From CAZMRW01 sp964568805 (lineage in GTDB: Bacteria; Pseudomonadota; Gammaproteobacteria; Methylococcales; Methylomonadaceae), in NCBI GenBank assembly GCA_964568805.1, contig CAZMRW010000043.1, positions 1-33,813 of the forward strand: a stretch of DNA of 33,813 nucleotides, in the 5' to 3' direction. Below the pieces are notes generated by a model. That model saw only the letters and a program-made list of their open reading frames with translations. It did no database searches and was not told the DNA's origin. Shown one piece after another: positions 1 through 8,316 of the stretch. Position numbers and translations under genes: made by a program. The first letter of the stretch is position 1. Each line of letters starts with the position of its first letter.

Positions 1-131
1 AATGGTTGTATTCTCTTTTTTCTGATTTTTGTGCAATCTGCTTCGAATGCCGTAACTGTCTTTTTTATCCTGCAATTAACTGGTTCTGTGTCTTCCGGTC
101 TGCAGTTCATGTATCTAATCCAAACGCATTC

Positions 132-1589
132 ATGAATCCCTTTCTTACCATCATCCATATTTTCGGCCTGGTCACCATGGGCTTTAGCGGTTTAATGTCG
201 ACTTGTCTGTTGACATCCCAAATTTCACACGACGGCGCGACTAAAGCTTTCTTCGAGGCGACGTTAATTACCCTGTTTATGGGCGCCTTGATGTTTTTTT
301 CAACGTTGCATATGCCGAAAAAGGTGTCAAGGCAAACCGGATTTTTATTGGTGGCCATTACCTGGTCGGTAACCCCGGTATTCTGCACCTTACCTTTATT
401 GTATTATTTTCCCGCGTTGAGTTTTGTCGATGCCTATTTCGAAGTTACTTCCGGCCTTACCACGACCGGCGCAACGGTTTTGTCAGGCATCGATCTGTTG
501 CCAATGTCGATCAACCTGTGGCGGCATGAACTGTGCTGGATTGCAGGCATGGGTATCATTATCTTCGCGGTCGCCATCTTGCCGATTTTGGGCATCGGCG
601 GCATGCAGTTGTATATCGCCGAAACGCCGGGGGCGGTCAAGGAGTCCGATCTGCCGCCCCGAATCGCGCAATCGGCGAAAGCTCTCTGGATGGTTTATGG
701 CGGCATCTCGATAGCCTGCATCATTGCCTTGAAGCTGGCCGGGATGGGCTGGTTCGATGCGATCTGCCATGCTTTTGCGGCGATGAGTTTGAGTGGATTT
801 TCGACTCATGATAGCAGTGTCGGTTTTTTTGATTCGTTGCCGATCGAAATCGTGCTGACCGTTTTTCAGTTGCTGGCGGCGATCAATTTTGCAACCCACT
901 TTGTCGCAATACGGAAACTTTCATTTAAGCCTTACACGGTCGACATGGAAGCGCGCAGTTTATTAATTCTGGTGCTGGGCAGCTGCGTACTCGCGGCAGC
1001 GGTCTTGTGGCAGGCGGGCACTTATCCTGATTTTTTTACCGCATTGCGTCATGCGACCTTTAATCTGGTGACGATCGCCACCGATTGCGGTTTTGCGACG
1101 CAGGATTTTAACCAATGGCCGATATTCGTGCCGATGTGGATGCTGTTTTTATGTTGCCTGTCGGCCTCTTCGGGTTCCACCGGCGGCGGCATCCGCATGA
1201 TAAGAACAATCATTTTGATCAAACAGGCGCGCCTGGAAATGTTCAAATTTATTCATCCCAATGCGGTGAAGTCATTGAAAATCGGCGATAAAGTCATTAA
1301 TCCGGATATCGTTGCGTCGGTTACCGGATTTATTTTTCTCTATTTCATCTGTATTGTCATCCTGGTTTTTACCTTATTGTTAAGCGGATTGGATTTTGTG
1401 ACCGCCTTGAGTGCCGTGATCGCCTGTTTTAACAACGCCGGCCCCGGTCTCAATCAGGTCGGCCCTGCGACCAATTACGCCAGCCTGACCGATTTTCAAA
1501 CAGCAGTATGCAGTTTTGCGATGCTTTTGGGCCGGGTGCAGATATTTTCCATCATCATTTTATTTGTTCCGGAATTCTGGAGAAAATAG
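132..1589 (+). CDS. trkH: TrkH-family potassium uptake protein
   Basis: Inner-membrane pore subunit of the Trk K+ uptake system, which normally works with the cytoplasmic NAD-binding protein TrkA (not in this window). The 485-aa product matches the usual length of about 480 aa. It has the family pore-loop signatures, including TSGLTTTGATVL, GMGIIIFAVAILPILG, GFSTHD, SSGSTGGGIRMIR and NNAGPGLNQVGP, and about ten hydrophobic segments. The frame stays open upstream to the window edge, but homology to E. coli TrkH begins at MNPFLTIIHIFGL, so I chose the ATG at 132. There is no convincing Shine-Dalgarno there, and a start further upstream or outside the window cannot be excluded. The stop codon directly abuts the stop of xseA on the other strand. 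TrkG is a close paralogue and an alternative name. Confidence 0.9.
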   Translation: MNPFLTIIHIFGLVTMGFSGLMSTCLLTSQISHDGATKAFFEATLITLFMGALMFFSTLHMPKKVSRQTGFLLVAITWSVTPVFCTLPLLYYFPALSFVDAYFEVTSGLTTTGATVLSGIDLLPMSINLWRHELCWIAGMGIIIFAVAILPILGIGGMQLYIAETPGAVKESDLPPRIAQSAKALWMVYGGISIACIIALKLAGMGWFDAICHAFAAMSLSGFSTHDSSVGFFDSLPIEIVLTVFQLLAAINFATHFVAIRKLSFKPYTVDMEARSLLILVLGSCVLAAAVLWQAGTYPDFFTALRHATFNLVTIATDCGFATQDFNQWPIFVPMWMLFLCCLSASSGSTGGGIRMIRTIILIKQARLEMFKFIHPNAVKSLKIGDKVINPDIVASVTGFIFLYFICIVILVFTLLLSGLDFVTALSAVIACFNNAGPGLNQVGPATNYASLTDFQTAVCSFAMLLGRVQIFSIIILFVPEFWRK

Positions 1590-2945
1590 TCAGACTTTTT
1601 CTAGGCTTTTAACCTGACTGATGAAGCGGCCTTCGGCAACGCGGGTTTGAACCATATCGCCTATCGCCAGTTGTTCGGTCGACCGGATGATGGCGGCATC
1701 AGGCAGGCGGATGGCCAACCCATAGCCTCGGTTAAGGGTCGCCAACGGGCTGACGGCATTCAGGGTTTGGCTGGAGTTTAACAGGCGTTGCTTTACAGTC
1801 TCCAGTTTACGCTGAATTGCCGACTGCAATTTGTCCCGTAAATAGACTTGTTTCTGTTTATGTCTGTGGATGGCTATTTCCGGGTTGAAACGCCAAAATG
1901 TCGCGGTTTTCGTCTCCAATATACTCTTCTGATGGCGAAGCCTTTGTTGTGTCGCCTGCTTAAGTCTTATGGCAAGCTCATCAAGACGCCCGCCGATCCG
2001 GGCCAGCTGTTGGCCGGGATGTTGCTGCTGCAGTCTTTTGTTCAACCAGTCTAACGACTGTTGTTTTTGTCTGATTCTGCGATACAGTTGCTGCTCTAAC
2101 CGTGCCTCCAGGTGCTGATAGCGGGACAGCCATTGCTGCTGGTCCGGGCTTGCGTGTTCCGCCGCGGCGCTAGGCGTTGCGGCTCTGAAATCGGCGGCAA
2201 AATCGGCGATGGTGACATCCGTTTCGTGGCCAACCCCCGATATGATCGGAATGCTGCTGTCAAAGATTGCCCTGGCGACCAATTCCTCATTGAAAGCCCA
2301 AAGGTCTTCCAGTGAGCCGCCGCCGCGGGCCAGGATAATCACGTCGCATTGTTGATGCTGATTGGCGGCGGCGATTGCCTTGGCCAGTTCATATTTTGCA
2401 TTTTCCCCCTGCACCGACGCAGGATAAATAATGACCGGTATCGCGGCAAAACGCCGTTTTAATACGCTCAGTATGTCCCTGATCGCTGCACCGGTCGGGG
2501 TGGTGATAATGCCGATGGCTTTGGGCAGGGTGGGAAGACTCTTTTTGTGGGCTAGTTCAAACAAACCTTCTTTTGACAATTTGAGCTTCAATGTATCGAA
2601 AGCTCTTTGCAGAGCCCCGTATCCTGATTCTTCGAGTGACTCGACGATAAGCTGGTAGTCACCTCTGGGTTCGTACAAGCTGACTTCCGCCTTGACTATC
2701 ACCTGTTTGCCGTTTTCAGGCTTAAAGACCAGTCTTCGTTGCTGATTTCTAAACATCGCGCAACGGATTTGGGCATTCGCGTCTTTCAACGAAAAATAAA
2801 GATGTCCGGAAGAGGGTGTGCTTAGATTGGATATTTCACCTTCAACCCGTATCGTCAGGAAATGTTCGCTGAGAAGCAGGCTGGTTTCACGATTAAGCTG
2901 GCTGACAGTATAAATTTTAGGCTGCACCGGGGGCGCTATCGACAT
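1590..2945 (-). CDS. xseA: Exodeoxyribonuclease VII large subunit
   Basis: Large, catalytic subunit of exonuclease VII, which degrades single-stranded DNA from both ends together with several copies of the small subunit XseB (not here). The 451 aa compare with 456 in E. coli. An N-terminal OB-fold (about residues 10-110, with VEGEISNLSTPSSGHLYFSLKD) is followed by the catalytic region, with GIITTPTGAAIRDIL, ARGGGSLEDLWAFNEE and SGVGHETDVTIADFAAD all intact. A long Gln/Arg-rich coiled-coil region and a conserved C-terminal LNRGYGLA segment complete it. AGGA lies 9 nt upstream of the ATG. The gene is convergent with trkH, with zero nucleotides between the two stop codons, so any terminator must lie inside one of the genes. 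Confidence 0.95.
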   Translation of the reverse strand: MSIAPPVQPKIYTVSQLNRETSLLLSEHFLTIRVEGEISNLSTPSSGHLYFSLKDANAQIRCAMFRNQQRRLVFKPENGKQVIVKAEVSLYEPRGDYQLIVESLEESGYGALQRAFDTLKLKLSKEGLFELAHKKSLPTLPKAIGIITTPTGAAIRDILSVLKRRFAAIPVIIYPASVQGENAKYELAKAIAAANQHQQCDVIILARGGGSLEDLWAFNEELVARAIFDSSIPIISGVGHETDVTIADFAADFRAATPSAAAEHASPDQQQWLSRYQHLEARLEQQLYRRIRQKQQSLDWLNKRLQQQHPGQQLARIGGRLDELAIRLKQATQQRLRHQKSILETKTATFWRFNPEIAIHRHKQKQVYLRDKLQSAIQRKLETVKQRLLNSSQTLNAVSPLATLNRGYGLAIRLPDAAIIRSTEQLAIGDMVQTRVAEGRFISQVKSLEKV

Positions 2946-3035
2946 GAGTGGATTCCTGGCATGTTGTATTTTATTCAGTTAAAAATTCAGTGCTCCGAGG
3001 ATAGTTTAGTGCCACAACAGCACAGGAGTTTAATC

Positions 3036-3300
3036 ATGAAAAACTAAACAATCATCGTTCTGAGAGCCGGCTTATTGTCGATGACAATTGCCCATGCTCA
3101 TTCGAGAGAACATTATACGCAACCGGTGTTTGATTATTATAATTATCGGGACCGCGTTAATTAAAGACTGCAAAATCAGCAGCTGCGTATCGAACAGGGT
3201 GTTTATCGGTCAGAAAAGATTTGTTCGATAATGTCGCCTTTGGGGACTGAGAGGCGGCAAATAATCTTGTTGTCATAAAACTGGAAAAAGGGTCTAAACG
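3036..3300 (+). pseudogene. Decayed small secreted-protein gene (two in-frame TAA stops)
   Basis: An excellent ribosome site (AGGAG at 3024-3028, 7 nt before ATG 3036) starts a frame reading MKN-stop-TIIVLRAGLLSMTIAHAHS, which looks like a signal peptide. It continues through a Tyr-rich segment (DYYNYRDRVN), a second stop, then RLQNQQLRIEQGVYRSEK. Both stops (3045-3047 and 3162-3164) are TAA where a single C-to-T change from CAA (Gln) would restore the frame. The restored part resembles small periplasmic proteins with a repeated R-x-Q-x-RI-x-x-G-x-x-x-G-x-L pattern; this family link is from memory and tentative. Past about 3210 the coding sense moves between frames, which suggests an additional indel. 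The 3' boundary is approximate. Confidence 0.5.
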
Positions 3301-3316
3301 AACGTGCAGATTGGCG

Positions 3317-3754
3317 TCACAGCCGAAGCGGTGCAACGTGTCCGTTCATGCGATAATTTTGATAATCCTTCAGCACTTGAGCGTGGTCGAATGCCAGTTT
3401 GGGCGGAAGCGTGTCAAAGGTAAAAATCCCGCATACTTTGGCATCGTCAGCCGCTTTCGGCATGCCGCTGGCTTCAGCCAGATAGACCGCGGTTACGGTA
3501 TGATTGCGGGGGTCGCGTGTGGGTTCGGAGTAAATGCCGAGTAAGGCCAATAACTTGACATCGAGACTGACTTCTTCTTTTGCCTCGCGTACCGCGGCCT
3601 GTTCCACGGTCTCACCGACATCTACAAATCCGCCGGGAATGGCCCAGCCGAAAGGCGGAAAGGCGCGCTCTATCAGGATGAATGGCCGTCCGGGCAAATC
3701 AATCAATTCAATCAATGTATCGGCCGCAAGTAAAGGAGTGATGGGCTTAGGCAT
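3317..3754 (-). CDS. NUDIX hydrolase
   Basis: Predicted pyrophosphohydrolase of a nucleoside-diphosphate-linked substrate; ADP-ribose-type activity is possible but not shown. The 145-aa protein carries a Nudix box at residues 42-64: G42, five residues, E48, seven residues, R56-E57, then E60-E61. The Gly near the box end in the consensus (E-E-x-G-U) is Ser63 here, a tolerated variation. The start is well supported by AAGGA 6 nt upstream of the ATG. It is a single gene facing away from the CarS-like gene downstream. Substrate specificity cannot be read from the sequence. Confidence 0.88.
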   Translation of the reverse strand: MPKPITPLLAADTLIELIDLPGRPFILIERAFPPFGWAIPGGFVDVGETVEQAAVREAKEEVSLDVKLLALLGIYSEPTRDPRNHTVTAVYLAEASGMPKAADDAKVCGIFTFDTLPPKLAFDHAQVLKDYQNYRMNGHVAPLRL

Positions 3755-3999
3755 GAATATTCCTTAAAGCAGTGTTTTCATTTGTTGGCTATTCTAACCT
3801 GGTGACAGATTATGTTAACGGGATTATTGACTAGACTCATCAAAAGGGCTTAAAAATAAACTAATCTCATCGTAACAGGTCAGTCCTTTTATGAGCCACT
3901 ATTTTATAGGGAATGCATCGCCTGATTTAAAACGTTTTTATTTTTCGTAAAATAAAGTTAGGATAAATAAAGTAAATTTAAAATTGCATAAGTTTGTTG
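3755..3999 (+). promoter_or_regulatory. AT-rich intergenic with weak sigma-70-like promoter
   Basis: This AT-rich spacer separates the divergent NUDIX and CarS-like genes. A TTGACT at 3827-3832 followed after 18 nt by TAAAAA (3851-3856) is the only plausible sigma-70 pair I see reading toward the CarS-like gene. It is weak. No gene or strong hairpin is visible here. Confidence 0.25.
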
Positions 4000-4503
4000 A
4001 TGTTGGAAGCCATCGTTTGTTTGGACTGTTTGTATCGGGCGCTAATGCTGCTTGTTATTGCTAATGGCGCACCGGTCGTGGCCGACCTGCTCTTTCAGCA
4101 ATATTATGCAAACCCTATAGACGCGGGACTTAAGCTTGGCGACGGGCGTCCGTTGTTTGGCGCCGCAAAAACATGGCGAGGATTGTTGATCTCTCTAGGA
4201 TTGACTGCTCTGGCCGCCAAGTTATTAGGAATGGAAAGCATAACCGGCGCCTGGTTCGCTCTATTGGCTATGATGGGGGATTTATCGTCAAGTTTCTTAA
4301 AGCGGCGCCTGAACTTTTCCGAGAGCAGTCGAGCCAGGGGAGTCGATACAATCCCTGAATCGTTATTGCCCACGTCACTGTTAAAAGAGGCTTTAGGACT
4401 GGGCTGGATAGATATTATGCTAGTTGCGTTCGGCTTTTTGCTGATTGAAGAGTATGTGTCTCCGCTGCTCTATAGACTGCATATCCGAAAACGACCTTAT
4501 TAG
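4000..4503 (+). CDS. CDP-archaeol synthase-like membrane protein (CarS/DUF46 family)
   Basis: A 167-aa integral membrane protein of the CarS family, best known in archaea for transferring CTP onto an unsaturated archaetidic acid. Bacterial members exist, but their substrates are mostly unknown. The family hallmarks are visible: GRPLFGAAKTWRGLL (about residues 48-62) and GDLSSSFLKRRL (about 97-108), among four to five hydrophobic segments. TTG codons at 3994 and 3997 are alternative starts; the ATG at 4000 is preferred, though no clear Shine-Dalgarno is present. Downstream lie a phosphodiesterase and a CDP-alcohol phosphatidyltransferase, which fits a role in making an activated CDP-lipid. That this one makes a CDP-activated lipid is inference; the native substrate may be an ordinary phosphatidic acid. 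Confidence 0.75.
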   Translation: MLEAIVCLDCLYRALMLLVIANGAPVVADLLFQQYYANPIDAGLKLGDGRPLFGAAKTWRGLLISLGLTALAAKLLGMESITGAWFALLAMMGDLSSSFLKRRLNFSESSRARGVDTIPESLLPTSLLKEALGLGWIDIMLVAFGFLLIEEYVSPLLYRLHIRKRPY

Positions 4504-4537
4504 TTGATGGTTGAACATTATCCTGATGGAGCAGACA

Positions 4538-4660
4538 ATGCACCACTTGACTGATAGCAACGATTCAGCGCCATCGATTTTTGCTGCATACCTGCGGATT
4601 GCCGTAATATCGGTTATAAACTATCGATTTCTTGGACAGAGCATGTCATTAAGTTTATGA
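4538..4660 (+). CDS. Possible small protein, 40 aa
   Basis: A short open frame with GGAG at 4528-4531, 6 nt before ATG 4538, ending at TGA 4658-4660. An in-frame ATG also occurs at 4526. The product has a polar start (MHHLTDSNDSAPS), a modestly hydrophobic centre (IFAAYLRIAVISVI) and then NYRFLGQSM. I do not recognise it. It lies between the CarS-like and the YbhP-like genes on the same strand. It may be a real small protein, a translational leader, or a remnant of a larger gene. Only the ribosome site argues for translation. Confidence 0.3.
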   Translation: MHHLTDSNDSAPSIFAAYLRIAVISVINYRFLGQSMSLSL

Positions 4661-4693
4661 TCTTACCGTAATCAATTGACTGGTCATGTTGAA

Positions 4694-5446
4694 ATGAAAG
4701 ATAAAGGATTGCGCGTATTAACCTATAACATCCATAAGGGCTTTAATGCCGGCAATCGCCGCTTTGTTCTGCACCAGATTCGAGATGCTCTGGCGGGAGC
4801 CGATGCCGACTTGCTGTTTCTTCAGGAGATGCAGGGAGAGCATCGCCAGCATGAAAAAATAATCAAGGACTGGCCGGAACTTTCCCAGTTCGAGTTTATT
4901 GCCGAGGGCCTTTGGCCGTTCTATATTTACGGAAAAAATGCTGTCTATAAGGCTGGACATCATGGCAATGCCATCCTGAGCCGATTTCCGTTTACCAGTT
5001 GGGAAAATATCAACGTGTCTCCCTATCCGTGGGCCAGTCGCAGTTTATTGCATGGGGTCATTCAGTTTCCTCAAAACGGCCCGGAAGTGCATATCGTTTG
5101 TATTCATTTCGGATTGACCGTCAAGGAACGGCACATGCAATTGAGACGCTTGTGCGAACGGATCGAAAGCCATACGCCGAAAGACGCTCCTTTGATCATC
5201 GCCGGCGATTTCAACGATTGGCTGGGCAGGGCGGAACGTTATTTTCATGATCATCTGGGCTTGCAGGAAGTTTTTCATGTGACCCATGGTGGGTATGCGC
5301 GAACCTTTCCGTCGTGGTTGCCGATTTTACCGATGGACCGGATTTATTTTCGCGGCTTGACGCCTGTAAACTGTGAACGATTGTCCCATTCACCCTGGCA
5401 CATGCTTTCCGATCATGCGCCGCTGGCTGCCTCTTTTTCTTTATGA
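4694..5446 (+). CDS. Endonuclease/exonuclease/phosphatase-family protein (YbhP-like)
   Basis: A metal-dependent phosphodiesterase fold of the DNase I/sphingomyelinase superfamily, 250 aa from ATG 4694 (a TTG at 4676 would add six residues). It aligns closely with E. coli YbhP: TYNIHKGF near the start, LLFLQEM with the catalytic Glu, GHHGNAILSR, AGDFNDW and SDHAPLAASF with the catalytic Asp-His. No signal peptide is visible. In E. coli ybhP sits beside clsB (cardiolipin synthase); here it overlaps a CDP-alcohol phosphatidyltransferase by 4 nt (ATGA). The shared lipid-gene context suggests action on a phospholipid or its headgroup, which is inference. The exact substrate is unknown. Confidence 0.85.
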   Translation: MKDKGLRVLTYNIHKGFNAGNRRFVLHQIRDALAGADADLLFLQEMQGEHRQHEKIIKDWPELSQFEFIAEGLWPFYIYGKNAVYKAGHHGNAILSRFPFTSWENINVSPYPWASRSLLHGVIQFPQNGPEVHIVCIHFGLTVKERHMQLRRLCERIESHTPKDAPLIIAGDFNDWLGRAERYFHDHLGLQEVFHVTHGGYARTFPSWLPILPMDRIYFRGLTPVNCERLSHSPWHMLSDHAPLAASFSL

Positions 5447-6030
5447 CGGTCAAAATCGAATCAGAACAACCTAGGTTGACTCTGCCAAATTTACTCACCG
5501 GCTTCCGGTTTATCGCTGCACCGGTATTGCTGTGGCTGGCATGGAAGGGTCAGGGATTCGCCTTTATGGCCCTGTTGGCGGTGGCATTTTTGACCGATGT
5601 TCTGGACGGGTTTGTTGCACGCATGACCCATCAGGTAACCGAATTCGGTGCCAGACTCGACAGTTGGGCCGATATTGTCAATTATTCAACGATTTCCATC
5701 GGCTGCTGGTGGTTATGGCCTGAAATTGTCAGGCGTGAATTGCTCTTTGTGATCTTCATTGTCGTCAGCTTTCTGTTGCCTCCCATTATCGGGTTTTGCA
5801 AATTCGGGCAATTAACCAGTTACCATACGTGGGGAGTCAAGCTCGCTGCGGCATCGATGGGATTGACTTTGTATGTCTTGTTTTTGGCCGGCCCCGTTTG
5901 GCCGTTTCGAATAGCTTCGGTTATCTGCCTTTTGGCTTCCGTTGAGCAGATTGCGATTACCTTGCTTTTATCGGAACCGAAATCCAATGTGCGTTGGATC
6001 TGGGATTTGTTAAAAAGAAGTCGGCAATAG
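5443..6030 (+). CDS. CDP-alcohol phosphatidyltransferase family protein
   Basis: A membrane enzyme that joins a CDP-activated lipid to an alcohol acceptor (the PgsA/PssA/Cls-type superfamily). The complete signature D-x2-DG-x2-AR-x8-G-x3-D-x3-D is present: D52, D55, G56, A59, R60, G69, D73 and D77 of 195 aa, with about five to six hydrophobic helices. The ATG overlaps the stop of the YbhP-like gene (ATGA), so the two are probably translationally coupled. The acceptor (glycerol phosphate, serine, inositol or another) cannot be told from the sequence. With the CarS-like CTP-transferase upstream, the set could supply both halves of a phospholipid head-group reaction. Confidence 0.88.
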   Translation: MTVKIESEQPRLTLPNLLTGFRFIAAPVLLWLAWKGQGFAFMALLAVAFLTDVLDGFVARMTHQVTEFGARLDSWADIVNYSTISIGCWWLWPEIVRRELLFVIFIVVSFLLPPIIGFCKFGQLTSYHTWGVKLAAASMGLTLYVLFLAGPVWPFRIASVICLLASVEQIAITLLLSEPKSNVRWIWDLLKRSRQ

Positions 6031-6138
6031 AAATCAACAAAATGAATCTAAAAAATAACCTGTTGTTTATCGCTGATCAGTATCGAAGGTGACTATCAGG
6101 TTTGGCTAAAACAGATCGGTGAGAGGGCGTACAAGGAT

Positions 6139-6179
6139 CGTATGAACCTCATGGTTCAAAGGCAAATGCGGTTCATACG
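6139..6179. repeat. 10-bp perfect inverted repeat
   Basis: CGTATGAACC (6139-6148) and GGTTCATACG (6170-6179) form a perfect 10-bp stem with a 21-nt loop. The inner GAACC can alternatively pair with GGTTC at 6153-6157, giving two mutually exclusive folds. No T-run follows, so it is not a classical terminator. It lies in the 229-nt gap between two convergent genes, which otherwise holds only a stop-free stretch of about 43 codons that I cannot identify. Confidence 0.5.
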
Positions 6180-6259
6180 TTAGGTTTATCAAGCTATTGA
6201 GCAGCTGGCTTCGATCAGCGCTGTCTAGGCGCTATAACAAAACAGGATTGTTCGGGGTA

Positions 6260-8011
6260 TTATTGTTTGGCGCGTCTCGATGTAGACCCCATTCGTTTTT
6301 TGCTTTTCGCCAGTTTTTTAGCCGCCTCGTCTTTACCGGACTTTTGAGCGTGTTCGTCCATTCTTGAAATATTGAGCTGTTGGCCGGCCACCCTGATTTT
6401 TTTTAATTCCTGCAACAACTCTTTTGGCATGCCGGCTGGCAGTTCAACGGTGCTGTAATCGTCTTCAATTTTGATGCGGGCGATGTGGTCGCCATCAATT
6501 CCCGTTTCATTGGCTATAGCGCCGACAATGTTGCCTGGTTTGACGCCGTGGACGTGGCCGACTTCGATACGGAATAACTCCATTTCAATGTCCGGAGCAA
6601 AACTGCGTCTGGGTTTGCGTTCCCGGACGGGCCGATCTTCCCGCGATAACCTGTCTTCCTTGGGTTCTCTGGCTTTTTTCGGCAGATTCTGCATTAACAG
6701 CGGCGTCTCTCCTTGCACCAGTTTGGCCAGCGCCGAAGCGATTTCGAGCGCGCTGACATTATGCTCCTGCTGGTATTGCTCGATCAGTTGACTGAAAAAA
6801 CTCAGTTCTTCCGCAGCCAGGATATCGGTAATATTTTGTTTGAAACGAGCGATGCGCTTGTTGTTAATGACCTCGGTTGAGGGCAAGCCCATTTCTTCGA
6901 CTTTTTGCTTGGTGGCTTTTTCGATATTACCCAGTAATTTTCGTTCTCTCGGCGCGATAAACAAAATGGCATCGCCGGTGCGCCCGGCGCGTCCGGTACG
7001 TCCGATGCGATGGATATAGGATTCGGTATCGTAGGGAATATCGTAGTTTACAACATGGGTAATCCGGTCTACGTCCAGACCGCGGGCGGCAACATCGGTG
7101 GCGATCAGAATATCCAGTTTGCCGGATTTCAGGTTGGCGATGGCGCGTTCTCTGAGCGCCTGCGACATATCGCCATTGATCGCGGCGGCAGAAAATCCGC
7201 GCGCTTCCAGTTTTTCGGCCAGTTCCACCGTTGCCGTTTTGGTTCTGACGAAGATAATCATGCCGTCGAAGGTTTCAGCTTCCAGAATACGGGTCAAGGC
7301 ATCCAGTTTATGGACGCCGCTCACCATCCAAAAGCGCTGACGTATATTTTCCGCCGAGGCCGTGGTGACTTTTATCGTGATTTGTTCAGGTTTATTGAGG
7401 TATTCCTGGGCTATTTTCCTGATAGGTGCCGGCATGGTCGCGGAAAATAAGGCAGTCTGCCGACCTTCAGGAGTTTGCTCGAGTATCCATTCGACATCGT
7501 CGATAAAACCCATGCGCAGCATTTCATCCGCTTCATCAAGAACCAGGACGCTCAGGTTGCCCAATTTAAGGGTGCCCTTGCGCATATGATCCATTACCCG
7601 CCCGGGCGTGCCGACGACGACATGGGCGCCACGGCTCAGTTGCCGCAACTGCGAGCTATAATCCTGTCCACCGTAGATGGGCAGGACGTGGAAGCCTTTT
7701 AAATGCGAGGCATAACGCTGAAATGCTTCGGCGACCTGAATGGCCAGTTCACGGGTCGGCGCCAGTACCAGCACTTGCGGGTCTTTTTGTTTAAGATCGA
7801 TGCGCGATAAAATGGGCAAGGCGAAAGCCGCAGTTTTACCGGTTCCTGTTTGAGCCTGTCCGAGCACGTCCTTACCCTGCATCATGAGCGGGATGACTTG
7901 AGCCTGAATAGGGGAGGGTGTTTCATAACCGACATCGTTCAGCGCTGTTAGCACCGGATCAATCAGCGCTAAGTCACGGAAAGAGGGTAATGTTGAAACA
8001 TCATGGGACAT
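6260..8011 (-). CDS. deaD: DEAD-box ATP-dependent RNA helicase, CsdA/DeaD type
   Basis: ATP-dependent RNA unwinding enzyme of the CsdA/DeaD class, linked in other bacteria to ribosome assembly and cold-shock mRNA handling. The 583-aa product has the Q-motif (GYETPSPIQ, 28-36), Walker A AQTGTGKT (53-60), PTRELA, GTPGR, DEAD (159-162), SAT (190-192) and HRIGRTGRAGR. The C-terminal part carries a DbpA-type RNA-binding domain (from about ELFRIEVGHVHGVKPGNIVG) and then a Lys/Arg-rich tail, as in CsdA. The long upstream region (8012-8316) is shared with the divergent dapA. RhlE or DbpA are less likely names because of the domain order and length. Confidence 0.93.
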   Translation of the reverse strand: MSHDVSTLPSFRDLALIDPVLTALNDVGYETPSPIQAQVIPLMMQGKDVLGQAQTGTGKTAAFALPILSRIDLKQKDPQVLVLAPTRELAIQVAEAFQRYASHLKGFHVLPIYGGQDYSSQLRQLSRGAHVVVGTPGRVMDHMRKGTLKLGNLSVLVLDEADEMLRMGFIDDVEWILEQTPEGRQTALFSATMPAPIRKIAQEYLNKPEQITIKVTTASAENIRQRFWMVSGVHKLDALTRILEAETFDGMIIFVRTKTATVELAEKLEARGFSAAAINGDMSQALRERAIANLKSGKLDILIATDVAARGLDVDRITHVVNYDIPYDTESYIHRIGRTGRAGRTGDAILFIAPRERKLLGNIEKATKQKVEEMGLPSTEVINNKRIARFKQNITDILAAEELSFFSQLIEQYQQEHNVSALEIASALAKLVQGETPLLMQNLPKKAREPKEDRLSREDRPVRERKPRRSFAPDIEMELFRIEVGHVHGVKPGNIVGAIANETGIDGDHIARIKIEDDYSTVELPAGMPKELLQELKKIRVAGQQLNISRMDEHAQKSGKDEAAKKLAKSKKRMGSTSRRAKQ

Positions 8012-8210
8012 GGATTTGTTACCTTGTAAAAGATGAAAGGCGCAGTCTTGTGCGCTTGGGAGATTATTTAACAGAACATAGTAACACAGAGTAAAGAAAT
8101 TAGCTTATGAAACTTATAATTCCTGATATTACTGTTATTGTTATGTGCGATTTTCAATTTTTCGCTGACTGGGTCTTTAAAACTTGATTATGCTTGTGCG
8201 CTCTCTGACA

Positions 8211-8216
8211 TATAAT
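8211..8216 (+). promoter_or_regulatory. Candidate upstream -10 element (TATAAT) for dapA
   Basis: A perfect TATAAT 59 nt upstream of a second TATAAT (8270). The best -35 at 17-nt spacing is a poor TTATGC. It could be a second dapA promoter. Confidence 0.3.
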
Positions 8217-8266
8217 GGCATTTGTTTGGGTTGCTGGCGGCTTTTTACCTTTTTTAAGTATTTGCT

Positions 8267-8275
8267 TGGTATAAT
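8267..8275 (+). promoter_or_regulatory. Extended -10 promoter for dapA-bamC
   Basis: TGG followed directly by TATAAT (TATAAT at 8270-8275) is a perfect extended -10 element. It predicts a transcript start near 8282 and a 5' leader of about 35 nt. A good -35 is missing (TTACCT-like at 19-nt spacing), which is usual for extended -10 promoters. Confidence 0.6.
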
Positions 8276-8316
8276 GATCACCTTCATAAAAGTATTAATT
8301 CTGTTCGAGAGAGTTC

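Noticed and set aside
7010..7450. Plus-strand open frame of 146 codons inside deaD
   Set aside because: It is antisense to conserved helicase motifs, with no recognisable protein features.
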